NCBI RefSeq assembly: GCF_024807145.1
Contig: NZ_JANUCA010000001.1
Span: 372,001 to 436,000 of the forward strand
Source of the DNA: Microbacterium sp. AK031
Lineage (GTDB): Bacteria; Actinomycetota; Actinomycetes; Actinomycetales; Microbacteriaceae
Length of the DNA: 64,000 nucleotides
Direction: 5' to 3'
The notes beneath the pieces are model-generated. The model was not told the DNA's origin, ran no database searches, and worked only from the letters and a program-made list of their open reading frames with translations. Positions 40,881 through 48,419 of the stretch are shown one piece after another. Position numbers and translations under genes: made by a program. The first letter of the stretch is position 1. Each line of letters begins with the position of its first letter.

Positions 40881-40926
40881 ACACTAGACGCGCCGTCTAC
40901 GGCGGGGGAGCGCCGTGCTCTAAGCT
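40881..40926. promoter_or_regulatory. Divergent promoters of pseI and the GT29-like gene
   Basis: On the minus strand TAGTGT (40886-40881) ends 7 nt before the pseI GTG. On the plus strand TAAGCT (40921-40926) ends 8 nt before the GT29-like ATG. Synthesis and transfer genes thus share one short control region of about 60 nt. Confidence 0.4.
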
Positions 40927-40934
40927 GAGAAGCT

Positions 40935-41639
40935 ATGCGAACTTCTGAAGAACTCCTCGAAGGCGAGGATTCGGCGGCGGCGGCGGCGGAACGGACGTTC
41001 TACGACTCAATCCGACCTCTTGCCCTGACGTATGCGTCAGCTGAGCCGGTCCGCCGGATAGCTGTAGTGGGAAATCAACCGTTGGCGGCGTCTGCCCAAC
41101 GGGCGGCGACCATCGACAATGCCGACGTCGTGTTCAGAGTGAACGGCTTCCGGGTGGACGACGTAGATGCTCCGCCAGCGGTCGGCAAGCGGGCGGACAT
41201 CGTCGTTTTCAACCGTGGAGTTCGCCCCACACCCTGGTTCTTTCACGAGTACGGCGACCGCTTGTACCTCATGATTGAGCCGGGTCGGTTGTTGTTTGAA
41301 AACCCGAAACTACCCGAGTTCTGGCCGAGAGATCTCGGATGCCTGACCATCCCGAATCGTGAAGTGGTGCTCCCCTTGGGCAGGGCGATGGGACTCGATC
41401 CGCGCACTGGTGGGCAATGGGCGACGACTGGGACGGTAATGCTTTGGATTGCCACACGGTTGTTCCCCGACGCGCACGTGGATATCGCGGGCTTCTCGTT
41501 CATCGATGAGCCTGAACAGACGGCGTGGAACCACGCATACGGAGACTCGTCCCCAGTGGGGATCGAACACGTGATCGAACTCGAATCCAGGCTTGTGAAG
41601 TCGTGGGTTGATTCCGGTCGCATTGAATATCATCGTTGA
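40935..41639 (+). CDS. Glycosyltransferase family 29 (sialyltransferase)-like protein
   Basis: A 234-residue soluble protein whose conserved blocks follow the order of eukaryotic GT29 sialylmotifs. An L-like motif lies at about residues 40-70: RRIAVVGN, then IDNADVVFRVN; the GN and the (I/V)D..D.V.R.N pattern contact CMP-sugar in GT29. An S-like motif lies at about 158-190 (ATTGTVMLWIA then VDIAGFSF), and a VS-like His...Glu box follows at about 197-215 (WNHAYGD, HVIELES). No signal peptide or membrane helix is present. Placed next to pseI and the CMP-activation genes, it is the best candidate to transfer the nonulosonic acid. The GT29 assignment comes from motif reading, not a search. Confidence 0.8.
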   Translation: MRTSEELLEGEDSAAAAAERTFYDSIRPLALTYASAEPVRRIAVVGNQPLAASAQRAATIDNADVVFRVNGFRVDDVDAPPAVGKRADIVVFNRGVRPTPWFFHEYGDRLYLMIEPGRLLFENPKLPEFWPRDLGCLTIPNREVVLPLGRAMGLDPRTGGQWATTGTVMLWIATRLFPDAHVDIAGFSFIDEPEQTAWNHAYGDSSPVGIEHVIELESRLVKSWVDSGRIEYHR

Positions 41640-41663
41640 ATCACCCGAGTGATTGAGGAATTA

Positions 41664-42035
41664 ATGCTGAATCGACTCCGTCGCCGCTTCGACGATGCCG
41701 TTTACCGCCGGGTGGACGCCAGGTTCGACGAGAGGTTCAACCTGCGGTCCGAGGAACTTTTTGCACGCCTGGAACAAGCCCAGAAGGACTATGAGGCCCG
41801 CCTTGATGGCAGCAAAGCGGATTTCTCATTCCTCCGGTCCGAATTCGACCGGATCGCACCGCAAGTCGCGGCTCTCGAGCAGCGCTTCGAATGGGTGCGA
41901 CTACAGCTTGGTGATGCCGCGAGGGACGATGCTGACGCACTCGTGCAGGCCCGTCTTGAGCATGAGCGGGCACGCTTGCGGCTGGAGCTCGCTGCGCATT
42001 ACGAAGAGCGGCTGCGTCGCCTGGAAGCTCGATAG
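41664..42035 (+). CDS. Small charged coiled-coil protein, unknown function
   Basis: The 123-residue protein is almost wholly helical, with about 40% Arg, Glu, Asp and Leu in heptad-like order (LEQAQKDYEARLD, LVQARLEHERARLRLEL). There is no signal peptide, membrane span or recognised domain. The ATG is chosen because GAGGA lies 5 nt upstream; a GTG 15 nt earlier is possible. It follows the GT29-like gene by only about 25 nt on the same strand and may be co-transcribed, suggesting a scaffold or chain-length role in glycan assembly, which is only a guess. Confidence 0.6.
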   Translation: MLNRLRRRFDDAVYRRVDARFDERFNLRSEELFARLEQAQKDYEARLDGSKADFSFLRSEFDRIAPQVAALEQRFEWVRLQLGDAARDDADALVQARLEHERARLRLELAAHYEERLRRLEAR

Positions 42036-42048
42036 ACCGCTCTCGCGA

Positions 42049-42624
42049 TTACTCGCCCAGTAGGCCCCGAAGTGCTGCCACCTTCTCGCTGGCGACAGAG
42101 GTTCCTGGCGATCCGCCGTCGGCGGCGTCGGTGCGCATTCTCTGAAGCTCCGCCGCATATTCGTCGACGCCTGCCACCCAGTCAGGCGCGATCGAAGACG
42201 GGGCTTGTGCGTCGGAAAGCCGCTGCGCATCCTGGAGGAGCTGATCGATCAGCCCTACAGTGTCGGACCCGCTCGTTCCTGCAACGAACCCCAGTCCGGT
42301 GTCCGCGTCGCTCAGCAGGTTGCTCACTTTCTCGCGAAACGTGCCTAGGTCCGGATCCGGTGGTGCGGGTGCTTCAGTGACGGGCGTCGTCGGTGTCGGC
42401 TCAGCAGTCGCGGGTGCCGAAGGCGACGGGGCCGACGTTGAAGATGGAGACGGGCTGGCTGTCGCTCCAGGAGCAGCATCCTGGCGCGGCAGGAACAAGA
42501 AAAGCAGCGCTGCGACGATCGCCACCGCGATGCTCGACAAGACGACGATCAACCACACGCGTCCCTTGTTGCTCTTCTTCTCTTCGGGGAAGATCCACTC
42601 GGCCCGGGGCTGCTCGTCGCTCAT
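42049..42624 (-). CDS. Membrane-anchored hypothetical protein with Pro/Thr/Ser-rich linker
   Basis: A 191-residue protein. The cytoplasmic N-terminus (about 22 residues, EKKSNKGR) precedes one membrane helix (VWLIVVLSSIAVAIVAALLF, about 23-45), a linker of about 45 residues rich in Ala, Pro, Ser and Thr, and an extracytoplasmic helical domain (about 95-190). I recognise no family. Its ATG overlaps the stop of the upstream GT2 gene by one base, making it the last gene of a GlfT-like operon, so it probably serves the same glycan. Confidence 0.65.
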   Translation of the reverse strand: MSDEQPRAEWIFPEEKKSNKGRVWLIVVLSSIAVAIVAALLFLFLPRQDAAPGATASPSPSSTSAPSPSAPATAEPTPTTPVTEAPAPPDPDLGTFREKVSNLLSDADTGLGFVAGTSGSDTVGLIDQLLQDAQRLSDAQAPSSIAPDWVAGVDEYAAELQRMRTDAADGGSPGTSVASEKVAALRGLLGE

Positions 42625-43586
42625 CAGTTCTCCAATGCAGGCATGGGCGCCCAGGTGCGGTCGCGACCGATCTTCCCGCCGTCGCGGATGCCGCGGAACA
42701 GGTTGCTGGTGCCGCGCACCGTGCGCTCGACGAAGAGCAGCCGGATGAGCTCCTTGAAGAACGTCGCGGTCGTACCCAGGCCGAACAGCACGGGGTTATA
42801 TGTATCGTGCACGCGGTAGTACTGCTTCAGGTACGCTCGATTGCGCATTATGTAGTAACGGTAGGCGTTGCTCGAAGCGTTCATATGGCGAACGCCCATG
42901 TCCCACTGCTTGATCTCGCGGGTGCGGCGCAGCACGAACTCATTAACGATCACTGCGGTGGTCAGCCGTGAAGCGAGCCACCCGTACATCTGGTCATCCC
43001 AGTAGATGAAGAAGCGATGATCGGGGAGCCCGATCTGCTTCACGATCGAGCGGTGGATGAACATGCCCTCGAAGCATCCGCTGTTCATCTCCTTGAATCC
43101 CGACGCGTCGAACCCGGCCGGCGCGAACGGGATCGGAATGCCCATCCGTTCGGCGATCCGGTACTGCCAGTAGAACTCACTGCCGTCGTAGTCGTATCTA
43201 CGTCCCTGGATGCTCTTGAACCGCGGCGTCCATTTGCCCATGCGCGCAAGGCCGTCGGGGAGCACCTCGACGTCGTCGTCCATCATCCAGATCCACTCGG
43301 ACCCGAGTTCGTAGGCCGTGCGCATGCCCTCGCTGAAGCCGCCGGAGCCACCGGTATTCGTCTCGAGCTTGCGGTAGACGATTTCCGTGCCGACGCGTTC
43401 GCGGAACGAATCCACGACCTCTGTGGTGTCGTCGGCCGAGGCGTTGTCGATGATCACGACGTGCCCTGGCTTCGGATTCATCCCGGTAATGCTTTCAAGC
43501 AGGCGGGTGAGCAGATGCGAGCGGTTGTATGTGACGATGACGATCGTCGCCGACGCGGGGTCGAATGCAGCGGGCGCCGCGGTCAT
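42624..43586 (-). CDS. Glycosyltransferase family 2, GlfT-like
   Basis: A 320-residue GT-A enzyme. TIVIVTYNRSHLLTRLLESI opens the fold, VVIIDNASADDTTEV follows, TNTGGSGGFSEGMRTAY is the box shared with mycobacterial GlfT enzymes, and WIWMMDDDVEVLPDG carries the metal acids (about residue 95). FIYWDDQMYGWLAS is the catalytic-base region and RNRAYLKQYY the C-terminal conserved arginines. It probably transfers galactofuranose from UDP-Galf made by Glf (inference). It overlaps the larger GlfT2-like gene by 4 nt, and the two presumably act in turn. Confidence 0.87.
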   Translation of the reverse strand: MTAAPAAFDPASATIVIVTYNRSHLLTRLLESITGMNPKPGHVVIIDNASADDTTEVVDSFRERVGTEIVYRKLETNTGGSGGFSEGMRTAYELGSEWIWMMDDDVEVLPDGLARMGKWTPRFKSIQGRRYDYDGSEFYWQYRIAERMGIPIPFAPAGFDASGFKEMNSGCFEGMFIHRSIVKQIGLPDHRFFIYWDDQMYGWLASRLTTAVIVNEFVLRRTREIKQWDMGVRHMNASSNAYRYYIMRNRAYLKQYYRVHDTYNPVLFGLGTTATFFKELIRLLFVERTVRGTSNLFRGIRDGGKIGRDRTWAPMPALEN

Positions 43587-45550
43587 GCCTTCTCCTCGAA
43601 GATCTGCTGCCAGGATTGGGGGGACACGAGTTCCGGGAGCGCGTGCCGATACTGCTCCTGCAGTTCCGGCCAGCGGCGCTTGAGCTCTGCGTGCAGACGC
43701 ATCGTCTCACGCAGCATTGATCGGTACTTTGCGCGGTCACGCGTATATACGTTCTTGCCCGATCCGTCGGCGGCGCTGACCAGCGCACTGTCAAAGTGAG
43801 GCACTCGCCACCAGTATGCGTCTTCCTTGCCGAACTCTACCTGAGGCTGATCGATGTTGGACGCGCTCGGTCCGCGCAACCAGTGAGACAAGAGCGCGGA
43901 AAGGGTGAACCAGCGAAGACGCAGCCCGCTCGGGCCGTCGGTCGGCTTCTGCGGCTCGAACACCTGCCGGCCATGGCGTGACCGCAAGACAGTCGAGGGG
44001 TCTCGATGCACCGTAGTTTCGGGGAACTTCGCGGCTAGCGCGCGGGCCGAGGGCATGGCTGTCAAGAGGTTCTGACGCATATGCTCCGGGCCCGACAGCA
44101 CGTCGCGAAGTGCACGAGCGCGAAGGGCGACGGGGTAGTACTGCATCATCATGAGGTGCTTGAGATCGACACGTCGGCTATGTGTTAGCAGTCGGCCCCC
44201 GCGTGGAATATTCGAGTGCAAGAGCCCAGCCACAATACGGTTGCGCGCATGGAAGTACGCTTGCCAATCGATCGTGTCGTCCTTGTTGACCCATGAGACA
44301 TGCCACAGGGCGACGCCCGGCATCGAGACCGTGGGGAATCCAGCCTTGCTGGCACGGAGGCAGAACTCCGCGTCATCCCACTTGATGAAAGCCGGCAGAG
44401 GTAGACCCAGCTGTCGGATCGCATCGAGCGGGATCAAGCACATCCACCAGCCGTTGTAATCGGCGTCCATCCGCATGTGAAGCAGCGTCGATTGACGCAG
44501 ATTCGATTTACCGAAGTCGTGAGGCATCTTCTCCTGATAGAGACCGCGCCACATGAACGGCGCCTCGTCGACAACCTCTGCCCATCCGTGCAACTTGGAA
44601 CGATCGAGCAAATCGAACATGTGACCGCCCACCAGCAAGGGATCTGTCGCATACTGGCCGAAGACGATCGAACGTCGTAGTGACTCCGGCTCGAGCCGTA
44701 CGTCGTCGTCGAGCAGTTGCACGAAGTCGTTTCCCGACCGCTGCAGAGTCTCGTACATTGCTCGCGCGAAACCGCCGGAGCCACCTAGGTTCGGCTGGTG
44801 GATCAACTGCAGCGTGTCGCCGAGGTCGTCCGAGACCTGGGCATAGCCTTCCTGCTCGGCCACGAGCTGGGTGCCCTGATCGATGAGGAAGATTCGGTCG
44901 ACGAACTCAAGAGCTTCAGGCCAAGCTGCCAGCGTTCGCAGCGTTTCGATACAGTAATCCGGTTTGTTGAAGGTCGTGATGCCGAGCGATGCCTTGCCTG
45001 CGCGCGTCGGTTCCTGTTCAGTAGTCCACTCTGCGCCTTCAAGGACAGCGGTTTGCGAATCGGCGACGATGTCGAACCAGATCCAGCCGCCGTCGCTGTA
45101 TTGAGTCAGAGCAAGATCGAATGACGTCTCCGCGTCGCCGACCACCTCGCACGTGTCGACGCGCTGGCGCACGCCCGATCCATTCGAGCGATACACGAGA
45201 ATTGTTGCCGAACCGGTCGTTCGAACCGTCAACCGTATTCGGCGAACGCTTGTCCAGTGCTGCCAGTATGACGCCGGGAATGCGTTGAAATATGTGCCAA
45301 ACGAGTCGCGCTGACCGGCGACGATACGTGCACTGTGTCGGCTCAAGATATTGCCCAGGTGCGCACGATTGGAGACACGTACCGGCTTTTCGTCGATCAC
45401 AGACCATGTCTCCGGATCGACATACAGCGGTAGGAGGTCGGGGTCGCGGTCGAGAGGGAAGACGACGTGCTGTAGAACGTTGGTCACGGGCGAGATCTCC
45501 GGGATTGCTTCGCCCCGCCCGGATGGGCGCTCGGCTGGTTCAGCGGGCAC
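43583..45550 (-). CDS. Galactofuranosyltransferase GlfT2-like protein
   Basis: A 655-residue protein with the GlfT2 build: an N-terminal beta-sandwich (about residues 1-185, YQHWTSVRRIRLTV-like SYWQHWTSVRRIRL), a GT2 GT-A domain (about 190-400) and a long helical C-terminal region. Key boxes are GITTFNKPDYCIETL, LIHQPNLGGSGGFARAMYE, VQLLDDDVRLEPESL (about residue 278) and IKWDDAEFCLRA with the catalytic-base acid. GlfT2 polymerises Galf in mycobacteria; here it would extend a galactan. The GTG start has a TAGGCT -10 box ending 5 nt upstream; the open frame extends 20 codons further but lacks signals. Confidence 0.9.
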   Translation of the reverse strand: MPAEPAERPSGRGEAIPEISPVTNVLQHVVFPLDRDPDLLPLYVDPETWSVIDEKPVRVSNRAHLGNILSRHSARIVAGQRDSFGTYFNAFPASYWQHWTSVRRIRLTVRTTGSATILVYRSNGSGVRQRVDTCEVVGDAETSFDLALTQYSDGGWIWFDIVADSQTAVLEGAEWTTEQEPTRAGKASLGITTFNKPDYCIETLRTLAAWPEALEFVDRIFLIDQGTQLVAEQEGYAQVSDDLGDTLQLIHQPNLGGSGGFARAMYETLQRSGNDFVQLLDDDVRLEPESLRRSIVFGQYATDPLLVGGHMFDLLDRSKLHGWAEVVDEAPFMWRGLYQEKMPHDFGKSNLRQSTLLHMRMDADYNGWWMCLIPLDAIRQLGLPLPAFIKWDDAEFCLRASKAGFPTVSMPGVALWHVSWVNKDDTIDWQAYFHARNRIVAGLLHSNIPRGGRLLTHSRRVDLKHLMMMQYYPVALRARALRDVLSGPEHMRQNLLTAMPSARALAAKFPETTVHRDPSTVLRSRHGRQVFEPQKPTDGPSGLRLRWFTLSALLSHWLRGPSASNIDQPQVEFGKEDAYWWRVPHFDSALVSAADGSGKNVYTRDRAKYRSMLRETMRLHAELKRRWPELQEQYRHALPELVSPQSWQQIFEEKA

Positions 45551-45555
45551 CGAGT

Positions 45556-45561
45556 AGCCTA
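45556..45561 (-). promoter_or_regulatory. -10 box of the GlfT2-like operon
   Basis: On the minus strand TAGGCT ends 5 nt before the GTG start. It would drive the GlfT2-like, GlfT-like and anchored-protein genes. Confidence 0.4.
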
Positions 45562-45631
45562 CCTTCCGGTCATGTGGAACGACGCAGAGCGCGCCCATCC
45601 GACCGTGCAACGGCCTCGATTCAGTGCCGGG

Positions 45632-46933
45632 TCACTCCTGCGGCCGCAGCGTAGGGATGACCCCCGTGTTCGCTGCGTCGATGTTCTCGCGCCATGACCG
45701 CGACTGCCCCGCGCGGAGCGCACACAGCACGAGCATAAACCATCCGGCGCCCGCGAGCGTGAAGCTCTCGAAAATCGAGTCCACGGCGAGGGTCACGAGC
45801 ACGAGAGGCGTCCAGGCGTATACGACGGAGTGCCGCACGCTGGCCACCAGCCACGATCTGATCAGAGCGACACCGCCCAGGATCAGGAACAGGATCAATC
45901 CGGCGATTCCCAGCTGCAGCAGCACATCGAAGAAGGCATTCAACGCCGTCTCATGCTGGTCGTCGAGCAGGTAGTTGATGTAGGTGAACGGATACTCGCC
46001 GCGCTGCCAAGCACCGAACCACCCCCATCCCTGCATGGGCCTGATCGCCACGAAGTCGAGGATCTGGTTCCACAGATCGGCGCGGATCGAGAAATCGGAT
46101 CCTGCGCCCATCCAGGCGATAATCGGATGCCGGAACGCGAAGGCCACCGCGAGCGACGTGACCGCCAGGGCCCCCAGCATCCACTGCACGAGGTTGCGAT
46201 GCGCGGCAGGCGCGTGGCGCACGATCGTCAGTGCGGCAGTCACCACGCCGACGGCGACGGCCAGCACCAGCACGGTCGGCGACGCCGAGACCAGAGCGAG
46301 GAAACCTGCGAGAGCGATCGATGGAATCGCGATGGGGGCGATGACGGACTGCGTGCGCCACTCGATGAAGAAGGTTATGAGCGCGATCACCGCGATGAAG
46401 CCGAGCATGTTGCGGGTGCCGAAGATGCCCGGCACCGGCCCGCCGAGCGCCAGATTCCCCTCGATCTGGAGGAAAGCGATCGGCACGTCGATCAGGATTC
46501 CGGAGAGCACCTCCATTCCGAGGGAGACGAGCAGCAGCGCCCGCAGAGTGTCGCCGATCGCGCGGACGGTCTGCAGAGTGTCGCGGATATGGCCGATCGT
46601 GATCGCCAGGATCGCGAAGCCGAACGTCCATGCCCAGCCGACCAGCGTGTCCGACCCATCCGTCGTCCAGAACACGCTGGCGAGGGCGAGCGCGAGGAAC
46701 GCGAACAGTGAAGAGGGTGCGATTCGCAGCAGCGAGAGCTCCTCGCGCCGCACGAACAGGATCGCGACGCCCAGTACGCACAGCAGCGCGATGATCGTGG
46801 CGTAGGTGGTCGTCGACGTCATGCGCTCGATCATGAACGAGCCGAACGTGGCGGTGAGCGCCGCCAGCGTGTAGGCGCGCGCCATCTCGACAGAGCCGAG
46901 CAGCCGGCCGAATCGCTCCTGGGTGGGGGTCAC
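45632..46933 (-). CDS. O-antigen ligase/polymerase family membrane protein (second of tandem pair)
   Basis: A 433-residue protein with 10-12 helices and one long extracytoplasmic loop, the build of Wzy polymerases and WaaL ligases (PF04932). The loop carries SIRADLWNQILDFVAIRPMQGWGWFGAW (read in parts), where an R..LW...L......GWG pattern is the usual Wzy_C signature, and ETALNAFFDVLLQLGI follows, with the conserved H of DDQHETA. It would join or polymerise lipid-linked oligosaccharides outside the membrane. The GTG overlaps the stop of the upstream paralogue by 4 nt. Confidence 0.87.
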   Translation of the reverse strand: MTPTQERFGRLLGSVEMARAYTLAALTATFGSFMIERMTSTTTYATIIALLCVLGVAILFVRREELSLLRIAPSSLFAFLALALASVFWTTDGSDTLVGWAWTFGFAILAITIGHIRDTLQTVRAIGDTLRALLLVSLGMEVLSGILIDVPIAFLQIEGNLALGGPVPGIFGTRNMLGFIAVIALITFFIEWRTQSVIAPIAIPSIALAGFLALVSASPTVLVLAVAVGVVTAALTIVRHAPAAHRNLVQWMLGALAVTSLAVAFAFRHPIIAWMGAGSDFSIRADLWNQILDFVAIRPMQGWGWFGAWQRGEYPFTYINYLLDDQHETALNAFFDVLLQLGIAGLILFLILGGVALIRSWLVASVRHSVVYAWTPLVLVTLAVDSIFESFTLAGAGWFMLVLCALRAGQSRSWRENIDAANTGVIPTLRPQE

Positions 46934-48351
46934 GGGATGCGCCGGGCCCTGCTGCCACGCTCAGTGACGCGGGACTGCTCGTCGAGACCGACGCCGACCA
47001 GCGGCACCGACTTGATCTTGAACGAGAACAGCACCAGCATCAGCCATCCCCAGAGCATGATCGGAGTGGACTCGGCGAGTCCCTGGACGAGCAGGATGAC
47101 GGTGAACAGCAGCGGCAGCAGCGTCAGAGGCGAGTACGGGCGGTCAGCGCGGAGATTCCAGCGCGGTCGATCAGCAGCGAAGAACCACGCGCGCCACAGC
47201 AGGCCGAAGTATGCGGCGGCCATCAGCACGACGCCGACCGCACCGAGCTGCAGCAGAACGTCGAGCCACATGTTGTGGGCGTGGAACACGGTGATGCCGT
47301 GGTCGGTGATCCAGCCGTCGAACGCCGGGTCGGAAGGAATCCACGGGCTGGAGAATCCGTTGCCGAACACGGGGTGAGTGCCGGCGCGTTCGAGCACCTT
47401 CGTCCAGATCTTGTCGGTGCGGCCGGTGAGGTCGGCGCTGCGCCCGAGCGCTTCGAACAGCGGCCGGTGGAAGACGATCACTGTGGTGACGACGACAGCG
47501 ACGGCCCCGCCGCAGATCGCGTAGATCCGGGCGCGCGCGCCGGGTGTGGGCGCCCGGCGGATCAGCAGTGCCACCATCAGCACGACGGCGGCGGCGAGCG
47601 CGCAGACATAAGTGGTCGCGGAAGACGCCCTGAACATCAGATAGGCCGCCAGCAGCATCCACATCACGAGGGTGGTGCGCCAGCGCGCGCGCAGTGCGAA
47701 GCGCACACCGAAGGTCACGATCGCGAACAGGCTGATGATCGCGAGCACATTCGAGTTGCCGACGATGCCCTGGATGCGCCCGCCGTCGAAGAGGTTGTCC
47801 CGCACCCAGTACCAGTGCGGGTCGACCTCACCGTCGGGGAGCGTGAGGAAGTTCGGCAGCAGCGGTGCGTGCACCACCAGCGACACCCACAACTCGAGCG
47901 CGAGCGACAGGCCGAGGATCCATTTGAACGCGGACGCGAGCGCGCGCACGATCTCCTGCCAGCTGAAGGCGTGCGAGATCAGCAGGGCGTTCACGGTGAC
48001 GGCAGCCAGCAGCAGCCAGGTGATGATCGTTGGCAGTCGCCATTGCGACCACGCCACGGATACCAATGCGAGGGCCACATATCCGAGCGCAGACCACGGG
48101 AGGCGCCGCCACGGGAACGGATGTGGTTCGGCGCGCGCGATCATCGGTATCCCGATCGCGAGAGCCGCCAGCGTGAGCACGATCATCACGGCACCGGCGC
48201 CGTTCACTCCGACGAGGTTGTACAGCGCGGTGTGGGCGAAGGCGACGATGAAGACGAGAATGACGTAGCCGCGCAACAGAAGATGCCCCGTCGACTCGCG
48301 ATCCGGCGCGGTGGGCGGGGCTTTCACTGGATGCTTCGTGTACTGCGCCAT
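46930..48351 (-). CDS. O-antigen ligase/polymerase family membrane protein (first of tandem pair)
   Basis: A 473-residue polytopic protein of the same Wzy/WaaL class, with about 12 helices. The conserved loop reads GRTDKIWTKVLERAGTHPVFGNGF and then HAHNMWLDVLLQLG, with the histidine typical of ligases and polymerases. The C-terminus ends in a basic tail. It shares little sequence with its neighbour outside the signature loop, so the two are not a recent duplication. The ATG has TAGCCT ending 7 nt upstream. It is divergent from manA. Confidence 0.87.
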   Translation of the reverse strand: MAQYTKHPVKAPPTAPDRESTGHLLLRGYVILVFIVAFAHTALYNLVGVNGAGAVMIVLTLAALAIGIPMIARAEPHPFPWRRLPWSALGYVALALVSVAWSQWRLPTIITWLLLAAVTVNALLISHAFSWQEIVRALASAFKWILGLSLALELWVSLVVHAPLLPNFLTLPDGEVDPHWYWVRDNLFDGGRIQGIVGNSNVLAIISLFAIVTFGVRFALRARWRTTLVMWMLLAAYLMFRASSATTYVCALAAAVVLMVALLIRRAPTPGARARIYAICGGAVAVVVTTVIVFHRPLFEALGRSADLTGRTDKIWTKVLERAGTHPVFGNGFSSPWIPSDPAFDGWITDHGITVFHAHNMWLDVLLQLGAVGVVLMAAAYFGLLWRAWFFAADRPRWNLRADRPYSPLTLLPLLFTVILLVQGLAESTPIMLWGWLMLVLFSFKIKSVPLVGVGLDEQSRVTERGSRARRIP

Positions 48352-48358
48352 CGGTTTC

Positions 48359-48413
48359 AGGCTACCGCCCCGACACCGTCAGATCGCTGCGCCACGGCTC
48401 GGATCGATAGGCT
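48359..48413. promoter_or_regulatory. Divergent leaderless promoters (Wzy-like / manA)
   Basis: On the minus strand TAGCCT (48364-48359) ends 7 nt before the Wzy-like ATG. On the plus strand TAGGCT (48408-48413) ends 6 nt before the manA ATG. Confidence 0.5.
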
Positions 48414-48419
48414 GGCCTC

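Noticed and set aside
35386..41639. Legionaminic or sialic acid pathway instead of pseudaminic acid
   Set aside because: The inverting PseB dehydratase and PseG-PseH fusion fit the Pse route; no NeuC-type hydrolysing epimerase or LegB-type retaining dehydratase is visible. The final sugar still needs chemical proof.
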